64,000 bases of DNA from NCBI RefSeq assembly GCF_005406215.1, contig NZ_NXMA01000006.1, forward strand, positions 39,573 through 103,572, in the 5' to 3' direction. Below the pieces are notes generated by a model. That model made no database searches, was not told where the DNA came from, and saw nothing but the letters and a program-made list of their open reading frames with translations. This document shows positions 55,459 through 64,000 of the stretch, piece after piece. The translations under genes and the position numbers were made by a program. This stretch comes from Campylobacter aviculae. GTDB taxonomy: Bacteria; Campylobacterota; Campylobacteria; Campylobacterales; Campylobacteraceae. Positions within the stretch are counted from its first letter, which is position 1. Each line of letters starts with the position of its first letter.

Positions 55459-56278
55459 ATTAGCTAAAAATTATGGTTTTTGTTTCGGGGTTAAAAGAGC
55501 AATAAAAAAGGCTGAACAGATCAAAGATGCAGCAACTATAGGGCCACTTATACATAATAACGAGGAAATTCTTCGTTTGCAAAAAGATTTCAATGTAAAA
55601 ACATTAGAAGATATAAATGCACTCAGCAGCGAAAAAAAAGCTATTATTCGGACGCATGGTATTACAAAACAAGATTTAGAAAAGCTTAGACAAACAGATA
55701 TCGAAATTTTTGATGCAACTTGTCCTTTTGTAACCAAGCCACAACAAATTTGTGAACGTATGAGTAATGAGGGTTATGATGTAGTTATTTTTGGAGATGA
55801 AAACCATCCAGAAGTTAAAGGCGTGAAAAGCTACGTAAGCACAAGAGCCTATGTAGTTTTAGACAAGAAAGAGCTTGAAAATATAAAACTACCTAATAAA
55901 ATCGCCGTTGTCAGTCAAACAACTAAAAAACCTGAGCATTTTATGGAAATTGTAAATTTTTTAATGTTAAAAGTTAAAGAAGTAAGAGTTTTCAATACGA
56001 TTTGTGACGCGACATTTAAAAATCAAGATGCCATTAAGGAACTTTCCGAAAAGAGTGATATAGTCATTGTTGTAGGAGGTAAAAATTCAGCCAACACCAA
56101 GCAACTTTTTTTGATCGCAAAAACACATTGTAAGGATAGTTATTTAATTGAAACAGAGGCGGAGTTGAAAGAAGAGTGGTTTTTAGATAAAAAGTATTGC
56201 GGAATTAGTGCTGGTGCTAGTACTCCGGATTGGATTGTTAAAAAAGTAATAGCTAAAATTGAATCTTTTGCAGATTAA
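55448..56278 (+). CDS. ispH: 4-hydroxy-3-methylbut-2-enyl diphosphate reductase
   Basis: Last enzyme of the MEP pathway (HMBPP to IPP and DMAPP), with a 4Fe-4S cluster. I prefer TTG 55448 (MIIELAKNYGFCFGVKRAI) because AGGAG lies 6 bases before it; TTG 55442 would add two residues. The 277 residues contain the cluster cysteines: Cys12, the Cys in DATCPFVTK and the Cys in NTICDATFKNQ. The substrate loops HPEVKGV and SAGASTPDWIV are also present. Overlaps aroA by 11 bases. Confidence 0.95.
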   Translation: MIIELAKNYGFCFGVKRAIKKAEQIKDAATIGPLIHNNEEILRLQKDFNVKTLEDINALSSEKKAIIRTHGITKQDLEKLRQTDIEIFDATCPFVTKPQQICERMSNEGYDVVIFGDENHPEVKGVKSYVSTRAYVVLDKKELENIKLPNKIAVVSQTTKKPEHFMEIVNFLMLKVKEVRVFNTICDATFKNQDAIKELSEKSDIVIVVGGKNSANTKQLFLIAKTHCKDSYLIETEAELKEEWFLDKKYCGISAGASTPDWIVKKVIAKIESFAD

Positions 56279-56393
56279 ATTTGTAATATTTTATTTTTTT
56301 AAAAGGTAAATAAAACTACAATTTAAAAAAATTAACAAAAAATAAATTTTTGTTAGAATCAAGAGAAATTCAAAATTATTTTAAAGGACAATA

Positions 56394-58067
56394 ATGATCG
56401 AGGCGAACAATAAAGTTCAAGACATTTTAGATGGTTATCTTGAAGAAGAAGATTTTGGCCAACTTTTAGAAGCTTTTGACAAAACAAAAGAAGAAGCTGT
56501 AACGGAAGGGGTAATTGTAGAGATTAAAAATGATGATGTTTATGTAGATATAGGTAAAAAATCAGAAGGAATTTTACCACTTAATGAAATTCAAAACGAT
56601 AAAGCAGACTTATTGTTTAAAGTGGGGGATAATATTAAAGTCGCTATTGTAGGCTATAGCAATGGAAGATCTTTACTTTCTCACAAAAAAGCTTTGAGAA
56701 AAGAAAAAGTAATTGAATTTATTAAAAATTATAAAGAAGATCCAGAAAATAGTTTTGAAGTTAAAGTTATTGGAAAAAATAAAGGCGGTCTTATTGTTGT
56801 TGATGAAAATGATGTTGAATTTTTTCTACCAAAATCTCAATATGGCTTTAAAGAAAGTAATAATATTATAGGAAAAAATTTTAAAGTAAAGATTGTTAAA
56901 ATTGATAAAGACGAGCAAAGCATTGTTGTTTCTCGAAAAAGAATTTTAGACGATGAAAGAAAGAAACGTAAAGAACTGATTAATAGTGTTTCTCAAGAAG
57001 AAGGTGTTATAGAAGGAATAGTAAAAAAAATTACAACTTACGGTATGTTTATAGATGTAGGTGGTATTGATGGATTAGTTCATTATAGCGAAATTTCTTA
57101 CAAAGGGCCTGTTAATCCTAGTCTTCTTTATAAAGAGGGTGATAAAGTTCCAGTTAAGGTTATAAACTACAATAAAGAACGTAAGCATCTTTCATTATCT
57201 ATTAAAGCTGCCTTACCGGATCCTTGGAGCGAGATTAAAGATAGTCTTGAAGTGGGAGATACGATTAAGGTTATAGTTTCGAATATAGAGCCTTATGGAG
57301 CTTTTGTGGATTTGGGGAATGATATAGAAGGATTTTTACATATTAGCGAGATCTCTTGGGATAAAAATATAAAAAATCCAAAAGATTATATCAAAAAAGG
57401 TCAGGAAATTGATGTTGAAGTTATTGAAATCAATTCAAATGAAAGACGTTTGAGGGTATCTTTAAGAAATTTACTTGCTAAACCTTTTGATGAATTCGCA
57501 AAAAATCATAAGGTAGGTGATATCATAGAAGGGGAAGTAACTCAAACAACTACTTTTGGTGCTTTTGTAAAACTTGGATTTATAGAAGGGCTTTTACACA
57601 ATGAAGATGCATCTTGGCATAGAAGTGATAAATGCAAAGATAAATTTAAAAGTGGCGACAAAATTAAAGTTAAAATTATAAAAATTGATGCAGAGGGACA
57701 AAGAATTTCCCTTAGCGTTAAAGAACTTAGTGAATCTCCAGTTCAAGAGTATGCTAAAAGTCATAAAGTGGGTGATATTATCAAGGGACAAATTCGAGAC
57801 ATAAAAGATTTTGGTGTTTTTGTAGAGCTTAGTAAAAATGTTGATGCGTTAATTCATAAAGAAGATATTAGCACTTCAATGCTAGAAAATTTAAAAATTA
57901 ATGATGAAATTGAAGCAGTAATAGTATTTATTGATGAGAAAAAAAATAGAATTCGTTTAAGTGTGAAAAGTTTGGCTAAGATGAAAGAACGCGAAGTTTT
58001 AAACGAGATCAATGATAATGATAAAATAACCCTAGGCGATATCATAAAAGATCAATTGGCTGAATGA
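56394..58067 (+). CDS. rpsA: 30S ribosomal protein S1
   Basis: Binds mRNA and delivers it to the small subunit. The 557 residues carry six S1/OB repeats in tandem. The best examples are VTEGVIVEIKNDDVYVDIGK near 35, GIVKKITTYGMFIDVGGIDG near 205, VSNIEPYGAFVDLGNDIEG near 300 and QIRDIKDFGVFVELSKNVDA near 465. It is preceded by AAAGGACA and followed by a 4-base overlap with the next gene. Confidence 0.97.
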   Translation: MIEANNKVQDILDGYLEEEDFGQLLEAFDKTKEEAVTEGVIVEIKNDDVYVDIGKKSEGILPLNEIQNDKADLLFKVGDNIKVAIVGYSNGRSLLSHKKALRKEKVIEFIKNYKEDPENSFEVKVIGKNKGGLIVVDENDVEFFLPKSQYGFKESNNIIGKNFKVKIVKIDKDEQSIVVSRKRILDDERKKRKELINSVSQEEGVIEGIVKKITTYGMFIDVGGIDGLVHYSEISYKGPVNPSLLYKEGDKVPVKVINYNKERKHLSLSIKAALPDPWSEIKDSLEVGDTIKVIVSNIEPYGAFVDLGNDIEGFLHISEISWDKNIKNPKDYIKKGQEIDVEVIEINSNERRLRVSLRNLLAKPFDEFAKNHKVGDIIEGEVTQTTTFGAFVKLGFIEGLLHNEDASWHRSDKCKDKFKSGDKIKVKIIKIDAEGQRISLSVKELSESPVQEYAKSHKVGDIIKGQIRDIKDFGVFVELSKNVDALIHKEDISTSMLENLKINDEIEAVIVFIDEKKNRIRLSVKSLAKMKEREVLNEINDNDKITLGDIIKDQLAE

Positions 58068-58561
58068 TAAAAAAATATATAACTTTGGGTATTTTGAGCG
58101 GTTTATTGCTCGTTTTACTTATTGTAGTTTTTATATTGCTTTGGGAATTTAAGTCAAATTCTGATTTTATCCCTGAATTTGCAAAAGATGAAAGTATAAA
58201 GCAAGAAGATATTCAAAAGCAAATTAAAAATGATTCTACTTGGCAAGAAGAACTTGCTAAATGGCCATCTAGGGATTTTACTCCAGCGGCAGAGCAATTT
58301 AGTCTTTATTTTGATGTTGATACTAGCGATTTAAAAGAAAAAAGTAAATATTATCAGCTTGTTGTAGATAAGTATGATATTTATTCTGTATTTTGTTTAA
58401 AACAGACTTTGAATTCTTTTGGTGTAAAGTATTTTTTGTTAAAGTCTAGCGATAGCCCTGAAATATTTTTAGATACCGATAATCGAGTTTTGATTGATAG
58501 TATTATTAAAGAACTTCAAAAATATAAAATTCATACAGAAGCAAAAGAAATTTGGTTATAA
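58064..58561 (+). CDS. Membrane-anchored periplasmic protein, unknown function
   Basis: A 165-residue protein starting inside the rpsA stop (ATGATAAA). The N-terminal transmembrane helix is residues about 5-29 (ILSGLLLVLLIVVFILLWEF). A short linker and a compact domain of about 100 residues follow (FSLYFDVDTSDLKEKSKYYQ ... YFLLKSSDSPEIFLDTD). The domain could be a small SPOR-like or regulatory fold, but I see no decisive motif. C. jejuni has an equivalent gene (Cj0892c) after rpsA. Function unknown. Confidence 0.75.
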   Translation: MIKKYITLGILSGLLLVLLIVVFILLWEFKSNSDFIPEFAKDESIKQEDIQKQIKNDSTWQEELAKWPSRDFTPAAEQFSLYFDVDTSDLKEKSKYYQLVVDKYDIYSVFCLKQTLNSFGVKYFLLKSSDSPEIFLDTDNRVLIDSIIKELQKYKIHTEAKEIWL

Positions 58562-58607
58562 AACATTAAAAATAATCTTAATGTTTAAAAAATATTTTAG
58601 GTTTTAA

Positions 58608-60539
58608 ATGGCACTTATAGATTTAATCGAAGCTAATAAAAGATTTGATGAAAAAATTGTTTTAACTGAAGCAAACTTTAGTGCTAATGAAGGCGAAAAG
58701 ATTGCTATTATTGGTAAAAATGGAGAGGGAAAATCTACTTTCTTAAAAGTGCTTTTAGGTGCACTTACTTTAGATAGTGGTCGCGTTATAAGACAAAATG
58801 GAAAAAGCATTGCAATGCTTTCTCAAAATGTAGATTTTCATGCGAATTTAAGTGTTAGAGATGCTATTAAACAGGAGCTTTCAGAAATTTATACCGCTTT
58901 AGAAGAATACGAAAAACTCCATTTAAAATTAGAACAAAATCCAGAAAACAAAGAATATTTAAAACAAATGGATTTGATTATGGCTTTAATAGAAAGCAAG
59001 GATGCTTGGAATATAGAAGCTAAGATAAATCGCGTTTTAAAAGAATTTGATCTATTAAAATACATTGATCGTTTAGTATGTACATTAAGTGGCGGTGAGA
59101 TACGCAGGGTAGGGCTTTGCATACTCATACTTAAAAATCCTGATATTTTATTGCTTGATGAGCCAACAAATCATTTAGATGTTTATATGACGAGTTTTTT
59201 AGAGGACTTGTTAAAAGAATCTAAAATGTGTGTTATTTTTATTTCACATGATCGTTATTTTATTGATGCTATTGCTGATAAGTGCGTAGAAATTGAAAAT
59301 GGAAAATTAAGTGTTTTTAAAGGAGGATATGCAAACTATCTTGAAAAAAAGGCACAAATTTTAGAAAGTCTTACTAAAAGCCATGAGACTTTATTAAAAC
59401 AGTTAAAAAGTGAAGAAGAATGGCTAAGACGCGGTGTTAAAGCAAGGCTAAAAAGAAATGAGGGAAGAAAAGAGCGCATTTTAAAAATGCGAGAAGAGGC
59501 TAAGAAAAATCCTGGAGCCATAAAACGTTTGAGACTTGAAATTTCAAGATCTACGCTTAATTTTAATGCTGATAAGGTAATGAACCGAAAAAAAATGTTA
59601 TTTGAGATTAAGAATGTGAGTAAAAGTATAGAAGATAAAATGCTTTTTAGAGATTTTTCAGCTCGTATTTTACAAGGAGAGCGTATAGCTATAGTGGGAA
59701 AAAATGGTTGTGGAAAATCTACTTTTTTAAAAATGCTTTTAGGGCAAATTAAGCAAGATAGCGGAGAGATTAAAAGAGGGGAAATTAAGATAGGGTATTT
59801 TGATCAAGCTAGAAATTTGGTAAATTCAGATAAAACCTTGCTTGAAATTTTTTGTCCTAATGGTGGAGATAGAGTTCAGGTAAGAGATAAAAATATGCAT
59901 GTTTATGGATATTTGAAAAATTTTTTATTTCCTAAAGAATTTTTAGATAAAAGTGTTTCTGTATTAAGTGGAGGAGAAAAAAATCGAGTAGCTTTGGCTT
60001 TACTTTTTACTCAAACTTATGATATTTTAGTGCTTGATGAGCCAACCAATGATTTAGATATCTCAACGATTAATATTTTAGAAGAGTATTTGTTAAATTT
60101 TGAGGGAGCGATTTTATTTGTATCTCATGATAGGTATTTTGTTGATAAAATAGCGAATAAAATTTATGCTTTTGAGGGAAATTCTTCGATCAATATTTTA
60201 CATACTCTTTATACGGAATATCTTGAAAATGAAAAAGAATTGCACGAATTTGATAATTTTACCTTAAGTCTTGAAAATTCAATTTCAAACAGCAATCAAA
60301 AAGAGAAAAAAAGCCAAAAATTAAGCTATAAAGAAAATGAAATTTTAAACCATCATCCAGAAAAAATAGAAATCATTGAAAAACAAATTGAGCAATTAAA
60401 TAAAGATTTGTCAAATCCTAGTGTTTATCAAAATATCGGTATTAATAAACTTTATGAAGAGTTGCAAAAGGCACAAGAAGAGTTGAAAACACTTGAAATG
60501 GAGTATTTTGCAGTTTTAGAAAAAAGTGAAAATTTATAA
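58608..60539 (+). CDS. ABC-F family ATPase (ribosome-associated, Uup/EttA type)
   Basis: A 643-residue soluble protein with two ABC domains and no membrane part. The first has Walker A GKNGEGKSTFLK, signature LSGGEIRRVGL and Walker B LLLDEPTNHLDVYM. The second has GKNGCGKSTFLK, LSGGEKNRVAL and LVLDEPTNDLDIST. Between them is the P-site tRNA-interacting linker (EEWLRRGVKARLKRNEGRKE). The C-terminal coil (about 560-640) resembles the Uup C-terminal domain. Family members remodel stalled ribosomes or confer antibiotic protection; which applies is not evident. Confidence 0.92.
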   Translation: MALIDLIEANKRFDEKIVLTEANFSANEGEKIAIIGKNGEGKSTFLKVLLGALTLDSGRVIRQNGKSIAMLSQNVDFHANLSVRDAIKQELSEIYTALEEYEKLHLKLEQNPENKEYLKQMDLIMALIESKDAWNIEAKINRVLKEFDLLKYIDRLVCTLSGGEIRRVGLCILILKNPDILLLDEPTNHLDVYMTSFLEDLLKESKMCVIFISHDRYFIDAIADKCVEIENGKLSVFKGGYANYLEKKAQILESLTKSHETLLKQLKSEEEWLRRGVKARLKRNEGRKERILKMREEAKKNPGAIKRLRLEISRSTLNFNADKVMNRKKMLFEIKNVSKSIEDKMLFRDFSARILQGERIAIVGKNGCGKSTFLKMLLGQIKQDSGEIKRGEIKIGYFDQARNLVNSDKTLLEIFCPNGGDRVQVRDKNMHVYGYLKNFLFPKEFLDKSVSVLSGGEKNRVALALLFTQTYDILVLDEPTNDLDISTINILEEYLLNFEGAILFVSHDRYFVDKIANKIYAFEGNSSINILHTLYTEYLENEKELHEFDNFTLSLENSISNSNQKEKKSQKLSYKENEILNHHPEKIEIIEKQIEQLNKDLSNPSVYQNIGINKLYEELQKAQEELKTLEMEYFAVLEKSENL

Positions 60540-60571
60540 TATAATAAAAGAAGTTATCAACATTTTGCTTT

Positions 60572-60654
60572 TAAATTCCAAACATTAACTCAACATCTTT
60601 AAAATTTTTTTATACCAAAAATGACTAAAATTATATTTTAAGGAAACTCATGTC
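60572..60654. repeat. 83-bp perfect direct repeat, copy 1
   Basis: Identical to 60837-60919. It runs from TAAATTCCAAACATTAAC to AAGGAAACTCATGTC, so it includes a ribosome site and an ATG. In this copy the ATG (60650) opens only a 12-codon frame (MSYKPAPNYQKS, then stop), the remnant of a lost gene start. Confidence 0.95.
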
Positions 60655-60756
60655 TTATAAACCTGCTCCAAACTATCAAAAATCCTAAAACCATATAAAT
60701 TATTATTGATTTTAAACATAATTTTTTAGATTTATTCTTTGAATATTAAAGTTAAT

Positions 60757-60766
60757 TGTGTATAAT
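60757..60766 (+). promoter_or_regulatory. Possible extended -10 promoter upstream of vgrG
   Basis: TGTGTATAAT ends about 150 bases before the vgrG ATG. It matches the Campylobacter housekeeping extended -10. It lies between the two 83-bp repeats, a 182-base stretch with no coding sequence that I can recognise. Confidence 0.4.
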
Positions 60767-60836
60767 TTTATTTTCTGATGAGTTTAAATTATAATTTTTG
60801 GAGATTTTTGGGTAAAACTAAAAACACTATGTCCAA

Positions 60837-60919
60837 TAAATTCCAAACATTAACTCAACATCTTTAAAATTTTTTTATACCAAAAATGACTAAAATTATA
60901 TTTTAAGGAAACTCATGTC
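60837..60919. repeat. 83-bp perfect direct repeat, copy 2 (start of vgrG)
   Basis: Identical to 60572-60654. Its ATG at 60915 is the real vgrG start, with AAGGAAACTC as ribosome site. The repeat also contains a short stop-terminated frame (KFQTLTQHL then TAA) that could be the tail of a gene lost from both copies. Confidence 0.95.
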
Positions 60920-63434
60920 CAAAAATTCCTACCTAAATTTAACCATCAATTCCCTTCCTTTTAAAATCACCAAAGCAATAATCCATGAAAGTCTTGAAGA
61001 ACTTTTTAATATAGAATGTGAAGGCTTCTTTGAAAGTTTAGATGAGAATTTAATCACCTCAAGTAAAAATATTAATTTTCATCCTAATGTTTTAATCGAT
61101 CAAGAAGCTCTTTTTAGTATAAACAACCCTTATGAAAACAAAACTTTGAATTTTGATATTAATGAAGTAAAAGAATATCAAGGAATTGTTACTTATGTTA
61201 ATTATGAAGGTATCAATCAAGAAAGTTCTTTTAATATTAACAATACTTCTTCTAAAACTAACACTATAACACACAAACACTTTTTTAAATTTAAAATACA
61301 ATCAGTTTTAATAAGACTTTCTTTAAATAAAGCCAATCGTATTTATACACAAACTAATGTTATTGAAATCATTAAACAAACCCTTGATTTTTATCAAGGA
61401 CTTTTAAATAAAGAAATTGATTTTTCTAATATACATTTAAATTATGAAGATAAAGAACTCATCTCTCAATACAATGAAAGTGATTTAGATTTTATTACAA
61501 GATTAGCTCATAATAATGGAATCTTTTTTTATGAAGATAAGGATAAAATTTATTTTTGTGATGCCTATGCAAAATCATCCACTAAAAATATAAAATACAA
61601 TCCTAATGTCAATAATACTCTTAATGAAACTTGCATCTCTTCTATTTTTAAAGAACAAAGCTTAAGAACTAATGTTTTTACTCATTCTAGTGTCAATGCA
61701 AAAACTCCTTTAAACCTTTTATCTTTAAGTTCGAGTCAAGTTCCTTATGAAAAAGATCTTAACCATCAAGCTTATTATAATGAACACTCCTATGAATCAG
61801 AATATTCTTTTACTCAAAGTATTGATTTAAAAACCCCTTCTACTCAAAAAGAAAAAAGAGCAAAAACCCTTAATGAAAGCTTCTTAGCAAAAAGCAATAT
61901 TTATTATTTATCTTTGGCTGATCATATCAACTTAGACTATAATGCCTATATCCATCACCAAGGTCAAGAAGAACTTCTTAAAGATTTTATGATTGTAGCC
62001 AATACTCAAATCTTAATTGATGATGCTATTTTAGCTAATTCTATCAACACAAATGATCATCTACAATTAAAAGATTTAAATTTAAGTAAGTCTTATTCTA
62101 ATACCCTAACTCTATTAAAAAGTGATATTTTATTCACCCCAAGTCTTAAAGCTAAACCAAAAGCTCCTTACAACACTCAAGGTATAGTTATAGGTGAAGA
62201 TAATGATATAGAAAGTAAAAGAAATACTATTTACACAGATGAGTATGGAAGAGTTAAAGTAAGGATTAATCTTTATGCTAATCAAGAAGAATTAGATGAA
62301 AAAGAAAGTTTATATCATCATTCTGCTTTTTTAAGAGTAGCTTCTAGTATTGCAAGCAATCATTCAGGTTTTTATCATACTCCAAGAATTGGAGATGAAG
62401 TGATAGTTTCTTTTTTAGATGATGATATAGATAAACCTTATGTAAGTGGAAGTTTGTATAATGGGACTACATCTATGCCTCAATATAATTATCCAAGATA
62501 TAAGAGAGAAATTGTTTATAATACTTTAGAGGCTTTAAAAGACATACCTGAAAAAATAGAACAAGGTTTATTACTAGATCCGCTTAAAATTCAAGAAGAT
62601 ACTGATTACAAACTAAATTACATCAATGATCATTATGTTACCTTAGCTAATGCTACTATAGGAATAGACAATCTTGACGCAAAAGCAAGAAATGAAATCA
62701 CTCTAAAAAACGATAAAGATAAAGAAGAAATTTATATTCTTGCTCAACGAGATTATAAAATAGAAGTAGGTAACAATTACAATCAAACCATAAAGAAAGA
62801 TAAAATTTCAGAAGTAGGGGGAAAGCATACAGAATTTATCACTCTAGGACATATGCAAAATATTGTCGGATTTAAAAATGTCAATGTACGGGGCAGATAT
62901 CTAGAAAATACCTCATGTTGTAAAAAAACTAATGTAAGAAGATCTAATTTTTTAAATGTAGAGGTGAATCAAGAGGTAAAAATTCATAAAAATAGCTATG
63001 AAAAAGTAGGAGAAAATAAAGAGGTAAAAATAGGCAGAAACTACGAAGAAAGAATTACAGGGGAATATACAAGTTCTACATCATCAAATAGAAAAGTAAT
63101 CACCACAGGTTATCATCATACACAAAGTCAAGGAAAATATAGCGTTTATACAGATTCTGAACTTGTAACAGAAGCAAAAGGTAATATTCAAGGGTATACA
63201 GAAAAATCTATCCTTATGGTTGCTAAAAAAGATCACATTGTTAATGCAGAAAATGTTTCATTTTTAGCACAAAAGGATAATACTATTGTAGCATATAAAA
63301 AAATAGTCAATCAAGTAAAAACAACTTCTATAACAACTACAGCCAAAGAAGTTATTATACAAGTTGGAGGAGTTCAAGTGATCATAGATAGCAAAGGATT
63401 GAGAGTTAAAGGTGGAGATTTACGAGTAGATTAA
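60915..63434 (+). CDS. vgrG: Type VI secretion spike protein VgrG (TssI)
   Basis: Trimeric spike at the tip of the type VI secretion needle. The 839 residues have the gp27-like base (LNLTINSLPFKITKAIIHES; YNESDLDFITRLAHNNGIFF). A gp5 OB-fold follows at about 423-525 (GIVIGEDND, then TDEYGRVKVRINLYANQEEL and the HTPRIGDEVIVSFLDDDIDK signature). The C-terminal beta-helix, about 600-830, has repeated short strands (KISEVGGKHTEF, KVGENKEVKIGRNYEER). The end (VQVIIDSKGLRVKGGDLRVD) is a blunt tip without an added effector domain. No other tss gene lies in the window, so it is an orphan or island-edge vgrG. The next gene encodes an ankyrin protein. Confidence 0.95.
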   Translation: MSKNSYLNLTINSLPFKITKAIIHESLEELFNIECEGFFESLDENLITSSKNINFHPNVLIDQEALFSINNPYENKTLNFDINEVKEYQGIVTYVNYEGINQESSFNINNTSSKTNTITHKHFFKFKIQSVLIRLSLNKANRIYTQTNVIEIIKQTLDFYQGLLNKEIDFSNIHLNYEDKELISQYNESDLDFITRLAHNNGIFFYEDKDKIYFCDAYAKSSTKNIKYNPNVNNTLNETCISSIFKEQSLRTNVFTHSSVNAKTPLNLLSLSSSQVPYEKDLNHQAYYNEHSYESEYSFTQSIDLKTPSTQKEKRAKTLNESFLAKSNIYYLSLADHINLDYNAYIHHQGQEELLKDFMIVANTQILIDDAILANSINTNDHLQLKDLNLSKSYSNTLTLLKSDILFTPSLKAKPKAPYNTQGIVIGEDNDIESKRNTIYTDEYGRVKVRINLYANQEELDEKESLYHHSAFLRVASSIASNHSGFYHTPRIGDEVIVSFLDDDIDKPYVSGSLYNGTTSMPQYNYPRYKREIVYNTLEALKDIPEKIEQGLLLDPLKIQEDTDYKLNYINDHYVTLANATIGIDNLDAKARNEITLKNDKDKEEIYILAQRDYKIEVGNNYNQTIKKDKISEVGGKHTEFITLGHMQNIVGFKNVNVRGRYLENTSCCKKTNVRRSNFLNVEVNQEVKIHKNSYEKVGENKEVKIGRNYEERITGEYTSSTSSNRKVITTGYHHTQSQGKYSVYTDSELVTEAKGNIQGYTEKSILMVAKKDHIVNAENVSFLAQKDNTIVAYKKIVNQVKTTSITTTAKEVIIQVGGVQVIIDSKGLRVKGGDLRVD

Positions 63435-63535
63435 ATGATATGAATTTTTACATAACACATAATCAAAACAATCTAAAACTAAAATTTAGATTTTATTACA
63501 AAAAATAAAAAATTTAACATAAGGAGAAACTAACA

Positions 63536-64000
63536 ATGTCTAACGAAAAAATCATCTCTTATGAAGAAGTTCAAGCTAATCCTATGCTTAAATGGTTTTT
63601 TTATGAAGACTGTAGTGTTAAAGATAAGTATTATCAAGAATGGCAAGAATATGTTAAAAAATCAGATTTAAATACTATCTATGTTATAAGAGATCCAAAA
63701 GGTAGAGATATTTATGACTTATATCCATACGAAAGACCTAGTATGGCTTCCTACCTATTTGGTTGGCATGACTTATATGATCATGAATTTCATGAATTTA
63801 TTTTACAATTCATAAAAGATCAAAAATGGTTGAATTTTTTATTGGCTCGTATTAGTTTTACAATAGATGATGAAGATCATCACATAGTTTTAGAAAAAAC
63901 AAAAAAAATTATTAAGCTTTTAGTGGATAAGGGAGCTAATATCAATGCTTATTTTTATCAAGGCAAGGAAGGGCGGTATGAGCCTTTGATTTTTGAGACC
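63536..64000 (+). CDS. Ankyrin-repeat protein downstream of vgrG, 5' part
   Basis: Starts at ATG 63536 (ribosome site AAGGAG) and is open to the window edge, so at least 155 residues. The N-terminal 110 residues are acidic and aromatic-rich (MLKWFFYEDCSVKDKYYQEW) with no signal peptide. From about residue 125 the sequence IIKLLVDKGANINAYF is the second half of an ankyrin repeat, suggesting more repeats beyond the edge. Genes just after vgrG usually encode an effector, adaptor or immunity protein. A cytosolic ankyrin protein here fits immunity or effector handling, but that is inference. Confidence 0.7.
   Translation, partial: MSNEKIISYEEVQANPMLKWFFYEDCSVKDKYYQEWQEYVKKSDLNTIYVIRDPKGRDIYDLYPYERPSMASYLFGWHDLYDHEFHEFILQFIKDQKWLNFLLARISFTIDDEDHHIVLEKTKKIIKLLVDKGANINAYFYQGKEGRYEPLIFET

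Noticed and set aside
60655..60836. Hidden effector gene between the two 83-bp repeats
   Set aside because: Only a 12-codon frame and stop-rich AT sequence are present; no coding pattern in any frame.

Overview
The window is about 64 kb of AT-rich (roughly 30% GC), gene-dense DNA from a Campylobacter of the thermotolerant jejuni/coli/lari type. Evidence is the gene content and order: ispG-flgH-pta-ackA, rsmH-ftsA-ftsZ-flgG2-flgG, pycB-pckA-argH, cheB-cheR, the PEB1 glutamate/aspartate transporter, cstA, ciaB, hupB, pgp2-alr, and pheS-pheT-aroA-ispH-rpsA. PEB1, from memory, looks noticeably diverged from C. jejuni PEB1, so the species is probably a relative rather than C. jejuni itself. This species call is inference.

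Layout. 1-13.7 kb: core genes (partial priA, ispG, flgH, pta-ackA, an FtsL candidate with rsmH, a SurA/PpiD-like chaperone, ftsA-ftsZ, and the rod genes flgG2-flgG behind a clear sigma-54 promoter). 13.7-20.9 kb: an accessory island that ends at a tRNA-Leu(GAG). 20.9-60.5 kb: core metabolism, transport and chemotaxis (atpE, a Na+ symporter, pycB, pckA, argH, ychF, pepA, apt, rpiB, cheB/cheR with a G10 tract between them, the PEB1 system, prsA, cstA/ybdD, ciaB, hupB, pgp2, alr, pheST, aroA, ispH, rpsA, an ABC-F protein). 60.5-64 kb: an orphan type VI secretion vgrG with a perfect 83-bp duplication in front of it and the start of an ankyrin-repeat gene behind it.

The most interesting part is the accessory island. 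It holds two paralogous precursors with an almost identical promoter, Sec signal peptide and double-glycine leader, followed by completely different cargo sequences; the second copy is frameshifted. Facing them is an operon for a Sec-exported, transporter-free C39 peptidase (Cys44, His126, Asp142) and an outer-membrane beta-barrel protein. That pairing recalls FapD and FapF of the Pseudomonas functional-amyloid system. The peptidase/barrel operon and an adjacent gene of unknown function both have textbook GG-N10-GC sigma-54 promoters, the same type as the flgH and flgG2 promoters here, so part of the island appears wired into the flagellar regulon. Three large proteins of a Cj0814-like family sit between these parts and share swapped modules. 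I propose, as inference, a two-step (Sec, then C39/beta-barrel) export system for leader-tagged surface or secreted proteins, expressed at least partly with flagella.

No CRISPR array, rRNA, insertion sequence or integrase was seen.
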